DNA of 64,000 nt from Flavobacterium ardleyense (GCF_033547075.1 NZ_CP137891.1:2294001-2358000); one strand, 5' to 3'. Positions 8,535-17,596 are shown, numbered from the stretch's first letter. Notes: generated by a model not told the origin, from the letters alone. Program-made: numbers and translations.

Positions 8535-8612
8535 TTAAATTGCCCAGTTAACATCCACGTATCTTATTTTCCATTTTCCTTCTATTTTTTTAGCTAAAAA
8601 TACAGCATTTTG
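8535..8612 (-). pseudogene. Possible gene remnant (C-terminal 24 codons)
   Basis: In the 349-base gap 8432-8780, the minus strand has an open stretch reading NAVFLAKKIEGKWKIRYVDV followed by NWAI and a stop. This looks like the strand-rich end of an NTF2/SnoaL-type protein. An in-frame stop lies just upstream and no start is present. It may be the tail of a decayed gene or chance. The rest of this gap shows nothing. Confidence 0.3.
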
Positions 8613-8780
8613 GGATTGGAAAGATTAATCGAGAATTTATTTTCTAATATTTATAATGCTTAAATTTCTAATCGAGAAAAGAAATTTCAAACTAGATGAG
8701 TAAGTGCAGAGTGGTACAATTTCTATATTTTTACTGGGGCAACACAAGCATACAAAATATTGATAAGTAGTTTCTGAGAA

Positions 8781-9269
8781 TTACCGAAGTTCAATGGTAT
8801 CAATCACCAACTCAAAACTTTCATCTTTTTTATTTCCTATCAAAAATCGAATTTCTTCAAAAAAAGTCTTATCAAAATTTGGCATATTCAGCTTTTGCCC
8901 CCGAAAAGAGGGTTGCAAATCGGCTAATGCAATTTCAATTTCTTGCCACTCTCCGGTGGTTGAAAATGTGGTTATATAAGAGTGCGAATTGCTTAGCTTG
9001 TCTTTAATTCGGAACTGATAGTCTTTGCCATCACCTTTTAAAGTTAGTATAACTTTGCTATCGGTATCAACTTTCAAAGTTGCAAACTCATGCCGAATCG
9101 ACGAAAATCCGCCATTGTTTTCTGTAGAAACATCGCCGTAAAAAACGCCTTTGCCTTCTCGATCAATTTTGAATTTTCCCTGCGACATTCCGCCCATTAC
9201 ACCATCGTTGACAATTTGCCAATCGGCAGCGTTTGAATCTTTCTGAAAATCGTATATAATTGTAGACAT
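8781..9269 (-). CDS. CIA30-family protein
   Basis: 162 residues. The opening, YDFQKDSNAADWQIVNDGVMGGMSQGKF, is the hallmark of the CIA30 family, first known as a mitochondrial complex I assembly factor and common in Bacteroidota as a free protein. The family is a galactose-binding-like beta-sandwich; the strands GVFYGDVSTENNGGFSSIRHEF and SYITTFSTTGEWQEIEIAL fit. There is no signal peptide, so it is cytoplasmic. A role in complex I assembly is not implied by the context, as no respiratory genes adjoin. Its bacterial function is not established. Confidence 0.85.
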   Translation of the reverse strand: MSTIIYDFQKDSNAADWQIVNDGVMGGMSQGKFKIDREGKGVFYGDVSTENNGGFSSIRHEFATLKVDTDSKVILTLKGDGKDYQFRIKDKLSNSHSYITTFSTTGEWQEIEIALADLQPSFRGQKLNMPNFDKTFFEEIRFLIGNKKDESFELVIDTIELR

Positions 9270-9549
9270 ATATTAAGTGATATAAATGAGATAAAAGACC
9301 TTCGTTTTGAAAGTGTTGCTCTAAGGTAACTGATTTTGCGAAAGCAGAAGTCTTAAAATAGTATTTGGAAGGTTTGATACGACCTTCAGTGGTGATTCTA
9401 GTGCTTTTTAATGCGTTCAGTTTTTAATAGTGCTATGAGCTTGAGATATATTAGTCGCGAGTTATCAATGACGCATAACATATTTTACTAGTGGATGCTC
9501 ATATATAGAAAGCAGCAATTCTACATATAATTTTTGCTGATTGATTACA

Positions 9550-10020
9550 CTAAATATCAGGTTCTTGAATGAAAGCTTTTTCGTTGCTCGGTGTAGCTTT
9601 TTTATCTAGGCGATGATTATCAAACAAATCCATTGCTGTATTTAGCATTCCAATTAATCCAATGCCCAAAACTATAATTCCATAAGAGAGCTCTTTCAGC
9701 GCTTTGTTTGTAGAAACGGATGCGCCAAATATGCCAATCGCAATACAACCAAACGCCAATAATGCCAGTGCAATTAACATCCGTTTTCCTTTTTTTGGAT
9801 CCTCCCAGATTTTTCTGGACATCTCATTCTGCATTTTGGTCGTGTCTTGTAAAGTCGACAAACTGATCGCGATACCCATAAACAATAATGCTAAATTGTA
9901 ATTTTCCCAAATTGTGTCAAATCCAACGATGTACGGTTGCACAATATAATAACCGCTTATCAGCATAAATGGATATTGTAAGTAGCTTATTTTATTGAGA
10001 ATATTTTTTGGCTCAAACAT
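9550..10020 (-). CDS. Four-helix membrane protein of unknown function
   Basis: 156 residues with four predicted membrane segments (about residues 14-32, 42-58, 80-103 and 112-133) and charged ends. The inner loop QDTTKMQNEMSRKIWEDPKKGKR is basic, which places it in the cytoplasm. I do not recognise the family. It begins 20 bases after the lipoprotein gene at 10041, so the two probably form a transcription unit. Confidence 0.7.
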   Translation of the reverse strand: MFEPKNILNKISYLQYPFMLISGYYIVQPYIVGFDTIWENYNLALLFMGIAISLSTLQDTTKMQNEMSRKIWEDPKKGKRMLIALALLAFGCIAIGIFGASVSTNKALKELSYGIIVLGIGLIGMLNTAMDLFDNHRLDKKATPSNEKAFIQEPDI

Positions 10021-10040
10021 AATTTTGTCAGTTAAATTGA

Positions 10041-10478
10041 TTATTTATAATTATAATTTTTTCCACCATTTTGAATTTCAATTTTACTGATGCTAGCAAT
10101 TGGAATTGTTCTGTCTAGACCCTGAATAAATCGGGATCGACTTCCTTTTAAAGTGTCATTTTCCAAAATTACTGTATCAAAATAAACAATGTACTTTTTC
10201 CCATTTTTATGAGTCATCCGCATTTCAATTGCTGGAGAATTAGCAATCGTCATTTTTTCTCCACTTTTGTCTATCACCTCAATTTTACTAATATTATTGG
10301 AAGAATATTTAATGTTTTTAAAATATAAAGGATTGTTTATTTTTACCTCATTCATATTAGAATTCGTAGCTACTACCATCTGATTTTTAAAGCTATCAAT
10401 GGGAATTGTATAGGTTTTACAAGAAATAAATAGGAGAGAAGTGCCAATGAAGATAGATCTTGAGATTATTTTTCGCAT
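10041..10478 (-). CDS. Hypothetical lipoprotein
   Basis: 145 residues with a lipoprotein signal peptide (ISRSIFIGTSLLFISCKT, lipidated Cys about 20). The mature part is strand-rich and ends SISKIEIQNGGKNYNYK, a pattern seen in small Bacteroidota proteins that carry an assembly-type beta domain. The role is unknown. First gene of a likely pair with the membrane protein at 9550. Confidence 0.7.
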   Translation of the reverse strand: MRKIISRSIFIGTSLLFISCKTYTIPIDSFKNQMVVATNSNMNEVKINNPLYFKNIKYSSNNISKIEVIDKSGEKMTIANSPAIEMRMTHKNGKKYIVYFDTVILENDTLKGSRSRFIQGLDRTIPIASISKIEIQNGGKNYNYK

Positions 10479-10759
10479 ATGAGTAAGGAGATTGCTAGTG
10501 AACCATATTTACTGTGCAATTTGCAAAAAATTCTGGTAAAGGCAGCGTGGTAAATTTATTATTTATTTCAGTTTAAATTCGTTTTCTAAGTATTGACATA
10601 CTTATTTATAAATGTTCATATAGTATTTCCTGCAATGAAAATTCTAAAAATTATTAAATAATAAAGTGATAATGGTGCTGAGTAAGTAGGATTTTAGACA
10701 TGAGCAAAGTCAACCGCATAATCGGAAATTTCACTATTGCGAAATAATGTCTGCGATTT

Positions 10760-11911
10760 TTAATAATACTCAATTTCTCTAATCCATTTATATAGCGCTA
10801 CACCATCAACAGATTTTATAATTTCCACCCAATTATGATGAGCATCGTATTTATAAGTAAATAAGCTATAAGATTTTTCCATCTTCTTAGTGTGATAATT
10901 TTGTCTAGTATATGATAGTTCGCTTACAACGCCATTTTTGTATTTGTATTTTTCGATATTTTGCGCTTTAAAAATATCTTCGTCGCAGCAATATTTAGCA
11001 GTTAATTGATTGGCTTTATTGTACTCAAAATGATCATAGTATGGTTTTTGGTTGCTCATTATTGTCGAAATGCGAACTAAATTATCTCCTTTATAAGTCA
11101 TAATTCTCTGGTTTCCTTCAACAATATCATTGCTATACTTCTGGCCGTCTATTGCATATTCCTGAGTTTTGATCAGTCTATTTTTTGAATCGTAGAAATT
11201 TTGAAGACTTTTGTAAACCACACCAATCGAATCATAAACGCCATAAGAGTGACCATTATTTTCCAATTGTACCCAAGTGCTTGGATCTTTTAAAATTTGA
11301 TGATCCAATTTCCCTGCTGCATTGTAATAGTTAATAGTTTCTCGGACACTTCCGTCATCATCAAAATTTTTTCTTCTACTTAATTTACCATCTTTATAAT
11401 CTTTAAAGATGTGTGCAAAATTATTGAAGGCTAATGATTGATAAAAAATATTTTCTAAAAGGTGCTCGTCATTTTCGCCATACTCTCTATAAAAATGATT
11501 TTCGGTGCTAATTGAATATGATGTACTGTCGATTCTACTGATTAATCGATTTTTCTTGTCATAAATATATCTGTAGGAATTTATTAATTCTCCTTTTTTT
11601 CCAAACCAATTTTCTCTGTCAATTATTCTATTAGGAAGGTAAAAGCGTTCGTAATTGATAAAATATGAATAAGGTGTCGAATACCAAAGAGTAAGAAATT
11701 TAGCTACAGTACTTTTCGGTCCCATAAATCCGGAATGTCCATAATCACTATCATACAACATTTGCGGATTCTCCTTTTCAGTCAAGAAAATCACCTTCTC
11801 ACGAACCGACTTGACATTTCCAACGATACTGTCTTTGGGTAGATCCTGTGCGGATAGTATCGAGATTGTGAAAAAAAAAACAATAAAAGAGTATAAGTAG
11901 TTATATTTCAT
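10760..11911 (-). CDS. Secreted protein with YD/RHS-like strand repeats
   Basis: 383 residues with signal peptide (IVFFFTISILSAQ). The body is a series of short strand pairs with the pattern Y-x-Y-D-x-K-x-R-L-I (YRYIYDKKNRLISRID, YNAAGKLDHQIL, FYDSKNRLIKTQEY, YNKANQLTAKY, YKYDAHHNWVEII), as in YD-repeat or MORN-like surface proteins. It is much shorter than polymorphic RHS toxins, and no toxin domain is visible. Probably periplasmic or at the outer membrane. Function unknown. Confidence 0.7.
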   Translation of the reverse strand: MKYNYLYSFIVFFFTISILSAQDLPKDSIVGNVKSVREKVIFLTEKENPQMLYDSDYGHSGFMGPKSTVAKFLTLWYSTPYSYFINYERFYLPNRIIDRENWFGKKGELINSYRYIYDKKNRLISRIDSTSYSISTENHFYREYGENDEHLLENIFYQSLAFNNFAHIFKDYKDGKLSRRKNFDDDGSVRETINYYNAAGKLDHQILKDPSTWVQLENNGHSYGVYDSIGVVYKSLQNFYDSKNRLIKTQEYAIDGQKYSNDIVEGNQRIMTYKGDNLVRISTIMSNQKPYYDHFEYNKANQLTAKYCCDEDIFKAQNIEKYKYKNGVVSELSYTRQNYHTKKMEKSYSLFTYKYDAHHNWVEIIKSVDGVALYKWIREIEYY

Positions 11912-12385
11912 ATATCAATGTTAAAGTATCATGGCAGCTAGTTGGTTTATAGAATATAATTTAATAGGAAAGATAGTCAATAGTGAGATAGATTTTTAGC
12001 TTATGTCACATATTTTTAAAAAAAAAAATTGGTGTTATTGTCTAAAAAAGCACGAGCGATATGAATGGCATTTTTCACATTGGCAATTAACTAGACTTTT
12101 GCCCCGCTACAAAAAATCTCAATTGGATGTTTGTCCAAGGTTTTGCCATTTAAAATTGACTGCCTTTCAAAATTTTCGTGTCCATCTAAATTGGAGTCAT
12201 AAAAACCGTTATTTGATGCGTAATTCGAGAAATTATATGAGATTATTGCGAACTATTTAATTACAAAAGAAAAAATTCTAGCTGTTTCCTGAAAAAAATT
12301 AGGGAAAATGTAATTTATGATGGCACGGTAGTTGACTATTCCAAATTCTAACCTGGTAAATTTATTTATCTAAAAAAAAAGCTAT
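11912..12385. other. Intergenic stretch without a convincing gene
   Basis: This gap separates two divergent genes. One 85-codon plus-strand ORF (12003-12260) is present, but its composition is rich in Trp, His, Arg and Cys with no pattern, so I do not call it. TTG at 12329 and TAAATTTA near 12355 could form the promoter of the gene at 12386, with a spacing that is a little long. Confidence 0.4.
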
Positions 12386-12844
12386 ATGAAAACATTAAAA
12401 TTATTAGTATTTGGACTTCTGTTCATTTCAGCAACACAGGCACAGGTGTCTGTAAATTTAAATTTAGGAAAAGCTCCTGTTTGGGCGCCGCCAGAAAGAG
12501 TTGCGACTCAATACTATTATTTGCCTGAAGTCGATGCTTACTATGACCTTCCGGCTGAACGTTTTATATATCTAAATAATGGAGGATGGGTAAGAGCTGA
12601 AAAGCTTCCTGCAAAATTTCAAAATTACAATCTCCAAACCGGAAAAGTAATATTTTTGACCGATTATAAAGGAAAATCTCCATACAAATACCACAAAAAG
12701 CACAAGGCTAAATATGTTGCTAAAAGTTATGGTCCTGGAAACGTCATTTTCATGCAAAAAGGCGATAATGGGAAACATAAAGGACACAAAAAAGCGCATA
12801 AAAAAGCGCATAAAAAAGATAAGCACCACAAAAAGCATGATTAA
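12386..12844 (+). CDS. Secreted protein with Lys/His-rich tail
   Basis: 152 residues with signal peptide (LKLLVFGLLFISATQAQ). The core contains APVWAPPERVATQYYYLPEVDAYYD, a pattern shared by small Bacteroidota periplasmic proteins whose names are uninformative. The last 30 residues are a repeated basic, His-rich tail (GHKKAHKKAHKKDKHHKKHD), which could bind metal ions, polyphosphate or nucleic acid. The tail arises from short tandem DNA repeats (AAAAAAGCGCAT). It is followed by a strong bidirectional terminator. Confidence 0.75.
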   Translation: MKTLKLLVFGLLFISATQAQVSVNLNLGKAPVWAPPERVATQYYYLPEVDAYYDLPAERFIYLNNGGWVRAEKLPAKFQNYNLQTGKVIFLTDYKGKSPYKYHKKHKAKYVAKSYGPGNVIFMQKGDNGKHKGHKKAHKKAHKKDKHHKKHD

Positions 12845-12854
12845 TTTCTAAAAT

Positions 12855-12919
12855 AATCAGACGATTAAGAACTCTCTAACTATCAAAGTTACGACTCTTA
12901 ACCGTCTGATTTTTTTTTA
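12855..12919. terminator. Long-stem bidirectional terminator
   Basis: AATCAGACGATTAAGA at the left pairs with TCTTAACCGTCTGATT at the right with one mismatch, and nine T residues follow. It lies between the convergent genes ending at 12844 and 12937. Confidence 0.8.
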
Positions 12920-12936
12920 GTTATATAATAGATAAT

Positions 12937-13275
12937 TTATTCTACTACGTTTTTAACTCTTTCTACTTTGTCTAATTTTGACAAAGTGAGCCGAACAATA
13001 CTATCCTCGTGAGCCAATAGATCGTGTGGAACATTTGCTTCCAACGAGATTAAATCGCCTGCTTCTAGGGTCATTTTCTCGCTATTTACACCAAATTCAA
13101 TCGTTCCATGATGCACTTCTACGGTGATTGGAAATCCTGCTTTATGCTCTTTCATCGTTTGGCCTTTTCTGAATAAGATACGAATTTCCTTTGCGGTTTC
13201 TGTTTCCATCATCACACTAATCGCTACCTTATCTTCGTTGTAATTTAAATCTTTTCTGAGAGATGCTGTTTTCAT
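12937..13275 (-). CDS. Small cupin-domain protein
   Basis: 112 residues forming a single conserved beta-barrel. The visible cupin core is PITVEVHHGTIEFGVNSEKMTLEAGDLISLEANVPHDLLAHEDSIVRLTLS. The first motif has HHG-x-E only partly, and the second has PHD; metal binding is therefore uncertain. It has no helix-turn-helix, so it is not a regulator by itself. Such small cupins are often of unknown substrate. Its first 39 codons are duplicated at the start of the window. Confidence 0.85.
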   Translation of the reverse strand: MKTASLRKDLNYNEDKVAISVMMETETAKEIRILFRKGQTMKEHKAGFPITVEVHHGTIEFGVNSEKMTLEAGDLISLEANVPHDLLAHEDSIVRLTLSKLDKVERVKNVVE

Positions 13276-13546
13276 AAAATTATATAATTTAATTATTAAA
13301 AAATTTATTTTTTCAAGTTACTTAATATTTGATACAATTTGTCTTTTCAATAAACATAGATACGGTATTTTTATTCGCAATTGTTAGAGAATTATTACTT
13401 AGTCCAATCGTTTAGCTTGGGTTGTTAGTCTCATGACTGGGATACTAACATTGTATTAAATTGTATCCATGCTTGATTATAATGTTTATGGCACTTGTCA
13501 ATATCCAAAATGGTTAACTTATTTATCTGCTGCTTTACGTTTTTAG

Positions 13547-14308
13547 CTATGCTGTACTACGCTTTCCGACAATTTGGTTCCGGTGGCTAAATCTTCTTTT
13601 TGCCTTAATTATTTTATAACGAAAATCATCAAAAAATAAACTTACAAGTAAAATGGCTGATGCAACTAGTAACGTATTTAATTTCCAATTTACGGTTGCG
13701 TACAGAAATCTTCCCAAAATTCCGCCCATAAAAAAGAATGAAATAATATAAAGTCGGAGTTTTATATTAGCTTTAATCTTTTCTCTTTTAAAATGCAATC
13801 TTCTAAAAATCAAGTGCGAGACATCTATCCCCAAATCAGTGAAAAGTCCCGTGAGGTGCGTAGTTCTTACCACGGCGCTAGAAATTTTCGTAACAAACGA
13901 ATTTTGAACTCCCATTGCAAAAAGCAGTGCGCAAACAATTAAGTTTGGATACCTAAATACCATAAAGTTACTAGCGACTCCCACCGCTATTAATACAGAA
14001 ACTTCTATTAAAGTTGGTAGTACAAAGACATTTAATTTTTTACTTTCTCGGTAATTCTCGATCAAAAAACTAGTCAAAAACGAGCCCACAAAAAATGAAA
14101 TTATATAAAAGAAAAAAATTGTACCTTTTACTATTTCAAAATCTGCAACATCGCCAATAAAAAACGCGAAATGTCCCGTAACATTGGTGGTAAGCTGTCT
14201 AAAAGCTAAAAAGCCCGCAACATTTACCATTCCTGCAACAAAAGAGAGTATGGTGGCTATTTGTAAGTTATGTTTTAAAGTTCTGCTTTTTCCTTGATGT
14301 CTAAACAT
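13547..14308 (-). CDS. DUF1275 (YoaK family) membrane protein
   Basis: 253 residues with about six membrane helices. The opening, ILSFVAGMVNVAGFLAFRQLTTNVTGHFAFFIGDVA, is the DUF1275 signature (G-x-x-N-x-x-G followed by T-x-x-N-x-T-G). Later comes AMGVQNSFVTKISSAVVRTTHLTGLFTDLG, the family's second repeat-like half. The family is widespread but unassigned; a small-molecule transport role is often proposed. It is divergent from the oxidoreductase gene, with 312 bases between them. A second, frameshifted copy is at 390-1150. Confidence 0.88.
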   Translation of the reverse strand: MFRHQGKSRTLKHNLQIATILSFVAGMVNVAGFLAFRQLTTNVTGHFAFFIGDVADFEIVKGTIFFFYIISFFVGSFLTSFLIENYRESKKLNVFVLPTLIEVSVLIAVGVASNFMVFRYPNLIVCALLFAMGVQNSFVTKISSAVVRTTHLTGLFTDLGIDVSHLIFRRLHFKREKIKANIKLRLYIISFFFMGGILGRFLYATVNWKLNTLLVASAILLVSLFFDDFRYKIIKAKRRFSHRNQIVGKRSTA

Positions 14309-14620
14309 TTCAACTGCAAATTTGATAAGTACTTTATTATCGAAAAACTTGCGGAAAAATTCCCGACGTGTTCCTATTAATAGTAGTATGTTTTCTGCTT
14401 AAAGTAAAGGTAGTTGTAATTTTATGAGAAAGTAAAAATTTTAAACGTGAATATTGAAAAACGCATTTTTAAAGAGATTACTAATAAACTGCTCTACTCG
14501 ATTGACTATAGAAGTTGAAAATGTAGAAAATTTGTAGTGCATTTTCATAAAAATCTTAAGTTTTTATTATAAAAATTTTACTGAATATTTTGTTACTTAA
14601 AAGTCTATAAAAACATCCAC
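14309..14620. other. Divergent intergenic region, duplicated at 1151-1462
   Basis: A 312-base stretch between two divergent genes, identical to 1151-1462. I see no gene and no clear hairpin. The minus strand has TATCAAATTTG about 20 bases before the DUF1275 start, a weak match to a -7 element. Confidence 0.5.
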
Positions 14621-15595
14621 ATGAGAGCAATTCATATTACCAAATCCGGCGGTCCCGAAGTATTAAAGCTACAAGAAACTCCAATGCCAAAATTACTACA
14701 GAATCAAGTTTTAATCAAAGTCAAGGCTGCGGGCATTAATCGAAGTGATGTTATAACTCGAAAAAATATGGTTTCTTACGGCAAAGGAACGGCAGCAACA
14801 TTAATACCAGGCTTGGAAGTTTCGGGTCAGATTATAGAAGTGGGCGAGGACGTCAAAGACAAAAAGGTTGGTGATAATGTCTGCGCACTTATTGCAAGTG
14901 GTGGGTACGCCGAATATGTTGCGGTTGACAGTTCCCATTGTCTTTCTGTGCCAGACGGATTAACTTTGGAAGATGCTGCTGCGCTTCCCGAAACTGTTTT
15001 TACGGTTTGGTTCAACGTATTTAAACTTGGAAATCTTCAGCCGGGAGAGAAGTTACTAATCCACGGTGGTACTAGCGGAATTGGAACAATGGGATTGCAA
15101 ATGGGAAAAGCTTGGGGAGCAGAAATATTTAGCACCGCGGGAAGCGAGGACAAAATCGAATTTTTGCAGAAAATGAATCTCGGTAAAGCGATCAATTATA
15201 AAAAAGAAGCTTTCGAAGAAATATTGAAAGATGAGAAAATAGACGTTATACTTGATATGGTTGGAGGCGATTACACTCAGAAAAATCTCGAAATTCTCAA
15301 CGACAAAGGTCGCTTAGTTTATATTAACGGGATGAAGGATATGAACGTAAAAATAGACCTTCTCACAATAATGAGAAAGAATCTAATTTTGACTGGAAGT
15401 TTGTTAAAACCGCAAACTGATGTCGTAAAATCTGAAATAGCCTTAGAAGTTGAGAAAAACATTTGGCCAATGTTGCATTCAAAAGATATCCGTCCCATTA
15501 TTTACAAATCTTTCAAACTCGAAGATGCCGCTGAAGCTCACAAACTAATGGAAAGCAGTGATCATATCGGAAAAATTTTGCTAACTATGGATTAG
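14621..15595 (+). CDS. NAD(P)H:quinone oxidoreductase, zinc-free MDR family (PIG3-like)
   Basis: 324 residues. It starts MRAIHITKSGGPEVLKL, the typical opening of this family. Residues 1-115 form the GroES-like catalytic half (AGINRSDVITRK, PGLEVSGQIIEVGEDV). Residues 125-270 are the Rossmann half, with LLIHGGTSGIGTMGLQMGKAWG binding NADPH. The cysteine cluster for structural zinc is absent, as expected for quinone reductases. It would reduce quinones or reactive enones with NADPH in the cytoplasm. The length is normal for the family. The first 180 bases are duplicated at 1463-1643. Confidence 0.9.
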   Translation: MRAIHITKSGGPEVLKLQETPMPKLLQNQVLIKVKAAGINRSDVITRKNMVSYGKGTAATLIPGLEVSGQIIEVGEDVKDKKVGDNVCALIASGGYAEYVAVDSSHCLSVPDGLTLEDAAALPETVFTVWFNVFKLGNLQPGEKLLIHGGTSGIGTMGLQMGKAWGAEIFSTAGSEDKIEFLQKMNLGKAINYKKEAFEEILKDEKIDVILDMVGGDYTQKNLEILNDKGRLVYINGMKDMNVKIDLLTIMRKNLILTGSLLKPQTDVVKSEIALEVEKNIWPMLHSKDIRPIIYKSFKLEDAAEAHKLMESSDHIGKILLTMD

Positions 15596-15635
15596 TGATA
15601 GTTAATATATCTCACAGGACAATTAGCCAGAAAAC

Positions 15636-15691
15636 GAAAGATTTTGTGTGGAGTTAAATCAGTGAATGACGGTCCCAAAACAAAATCTTTC
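15636..15691. repeat. 12-bp inverted repeat and CAATCTTT low-complexity run
   Basis: GAAAGATTTTGT (15636-15647) pairs perfectly with ACAAAATCTTTC (15680-15691) across a 32-base loop. It is followed to about 15733 by a degenerate CAATCTTTCAATTTTT run, which recurs near 54980-55015 and 55262-55302. It may end both converging transcripts. Confidence 0.5.
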
Positions 15692-15733
15692 AATCTTTGA
15701 ATTTTAGAATCTTTCAATTTTTCAATCTTTATT

Positions 15734-16249
15734 TTATTCGACCCGCTTCAAATCTGCAATTCTCCCATCTCCAACAATAAAAGGACCATCCAAATTAGGA
15801 TCATTTTCCTTTGCCCATTCCATCTGATGAAAACAAGTTTTGACGTGGTTAATCAAAGTTTCTTTATTTCCCGTTTCCCAATATTCCCCTTCATCTACCA
15901 CTTTTAAGTCTTCAAAGTTTGGAATCAAGGTTTTTAAAAAATCAATTATTGAAATATGAATATTGATGTCGGCAAACTGGGTTTTACAATATTCCTGAAT
16001 ATAATTATCGGCATCAAATTCCAAATTAAAAGGATCGCAATTTTCAGCCGGTTCAATCCTAATTCCTTTGGTTGCTCCATTATAATCCCAATCTTCCTGA
16101 TTTCTTACCCTCCGCAATAATTTTTCGTCTTCCTCAATTCGCTTATAATCCATTTTATTTTCCTTGGCAAAATCCGTCGCTTTTGCCATCACATCATCGT
16201 AATCTTGTTCACTTTTTAAATGCCCTTCAAAATGTATCGTAACTCCCAT
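15734..16249 (-). CDS. Hypothetical soluble protein
   Basis: 171 residues, acidic, with no signal peptide. It begins MGVTIHFEGHLKSEQDYDDVM and has a central FNLEFDADNYIQEYCKTQFADINIHISIIDFLKTL. It looks like a compact alpha/beta protein made of two related halves. I recall similar proteins scattered through Bacteroidota without known function. It is isolated, with a structured element upstream. Confidence 0.7.
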   Translation of the reverse strand: MGVTIHFEGHLKSEQDYDDVMAKATDFAKENKMDYKRIEEDEKLLRRVRNQEDWDYNGATKGIRIEPAENCDPFNLEFDADNYIQEYCKTQFADINIHISIIDFLKTLIPNFEDLKVVDEGEYWETGNKETLINHVKTCFHQMEWAKENDPNLDGPFIVGDGRIADLKRVE

Positions 16250-16322
16250 TTATGTTTTTTATTTATATCTTTTGATAGATGCGAAGTTAGCAGATTTTTT
16301 TGTGGTACACGATGAGATTTTT

Positions 16323-16440
16323 TTGGAGCTTTATCCTGCTGTCCACTGTATCTTTGCTGCCAGAAATAACGCTATTAAAATTCGAATTTTTCGGTGGCAG
16401 CAAAGGATGCCGTTCCCATCAGGGCTAGGGGACTTGGCCT
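16323..16440 (-). repeat. Structured dispersed element, copy 4 (short form, best preserved)
   Basis: On the minus strand it reads CCTAGCCCTGATGGGAACGG, then the perfect 11-bp stem CTTTGCTGCCA/TGGCAGCAAAG (16395-16405 with 16352-16362), then ATACAGTGGACAGCAGGATAAAGCTCC. It lies between two minus-strand genes. Confidence 0.85.
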
Positions 16441-16477
16441 TTATTGAAGTTAATTTATAAAGATTGCACTAAACTTT

Positions 16478-17596
16478 TTAATCAGAAATAGCAGAAAAGT
16501 TATTATGTTCGAAAAAGTCATAACCTAAATCCAAAGTGATAAATTTTGAATTGGAAAGTTCAATTTTAAAAAATCTTCCATCAGTTTCAACTATCTTTTT
16601 GTCCTTGATGTTGGAACTACTAAGAATATATTTAGTTGTAAATGCAATCTCTGATTCTTTCGCATTTTGCAATTTTGAATTTAAATAAAAAAGCTCAGAT
16701 TTAGATAATTTTAAAATAGCTGTTGAAGATTTAAATCTGCCACTATCCAAATCAATAAGAGCAGTACTAAAATCCACTTTATCAAGCTTTAATTTTTGCT
16801 CTAAATAAACTAATGGATAAAGTGCTCTTTTAAATTCGGTTGGGGAAGCAGCGCCATAATCGATAATTGACTTTATTATCTTGTCATCCTTAATAAATGT
16901 CACAGAAATCGCCATTAAATCTGAAGCATTGTTGGTATAACTATTTTCCAAATTTTGATATTCTGCTTTTTTAAAATTCTTTTCAATTTTCGCAAAATCT
17001 TCCTTCTTAATTCTGGATTTAAAAGCGCCTGTTGCTGTTGTATATTTTCGCTCATAGAATACAACATCACCAGTTTTCGAAATAATGATATCAGAAACTG
17101 GACAAGTCCCATAACATCCATAGGTTGAAACTATAATTTTGTCAAATGAAGTCTCAGGATCGATTTTGTAATGGCGTTTGATAAATTTTACCGGAAACTT
17201 ATCTTCATACAAAAGGATTAAAGAATCGTTGGTAATTTTTTGAATCTCAAAAACTTGCCAATCGTTTTCCTCCAAATCAAAAATCTGCAAAGTATTTTGG
17301 ACAATTTTATATCTAGTTTCAGTTCCTAAAAATAATCTTCTTCCGACATCGTCGATTTCAGTATAATCGAAATAACCAACCTTATTCTCACAGATTCCAT
17401 TCTCTCCAAAATAAAAACCCAAATCACCCACGTAACGTGGCAGCGGTGGCGGGGTGCGTTCGCCATCGTGCAACATAGTATCAATAAAAGGAATTATTTC
17501 CCAATCTCCCTGAATAAATTTTTCGTAATCACAAGTTTTTGAACCGCAAGAAAATAGCAAAACTGATATTATAAAAGAGACGTAAACTTTGATCAT
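16478..17596 (-). CDS. DUF6438-domain lipoprotein
   Basis: 372 residues. Lipoprotein signal VYVSFIISVLLFSCGS (Cys about 17). Residues 20-140 form a lipocalin-like strand region (IQGDWEIIPF). Residues about 150-265 match the DUF6438 pattern: IIVSTYGCYGTCPVSDIIISKTGDVVFYERKYTTATGAFKSRI, with the paired cysteines of GCYGTCP. The remaining 100 residues are strand-rich and unassigned. Probably an envelope lipoprotein of unknown function. Confidence 0.8.
   Translation of the reverse strand: MIKVYVSFIISVLLFSCGSKTCDYEKFIQGDWEIIPFIDTMLHDGERTPPPLPRYVGDLGFYFGENGICENKVGYFDYTEIDDVGRRLFLGTETRYKIVQNTLQIFDLEENDWQVFEIQKITNDSLILLYEDKFPVKFIKRHYKIDPETSFDKIIVSTYGCYGTCPVSDIIISKTGDVVFYERKYTTATGAFKSRIKKEDFAKIEKNFKKAEYQNLENSYTNNASDLMAISVTFIKDDKIIKSIIDYGAASPTEFKRALYPLVYLEQKLKLDKVDFSTALIDLDSGRFKSSTAILKLSKSELFYLNSKLQNAKESEIAFTTKYILSSSNIKDKKIVETDGRFFKIELSNSKFITLDLGYDFFEHNNFSAISD

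Larger units (their letters stand above)
13158..14802. repeat. Direct repeat copy B (intact genes)
   Basis: Equivalent of 1-1643, one base longer at 13711 and one base longer near 14732. All three genes read without interruption here: cupin 5' part, DUF1275 and quinone oxidoreductase. The sequence continues through the rest of the oxidoreductase gene, so this is the ancestral copy. The distance between equivalent points is 13,157-13,159 bases. Confidence 0.95.

Noticed and set aside
12003-12260. 85-codon plus-strand ORF
   Set aside because: Trp/His/Arg/Cys-rich composition, no promoter or family pattern; considered chance.
15684-15733. CAATCTTTCAATTTTT run as a regulatory array
   Set aside because: Low-complexity sequence recurring at 54980 and 55262; no consistent unit or site.
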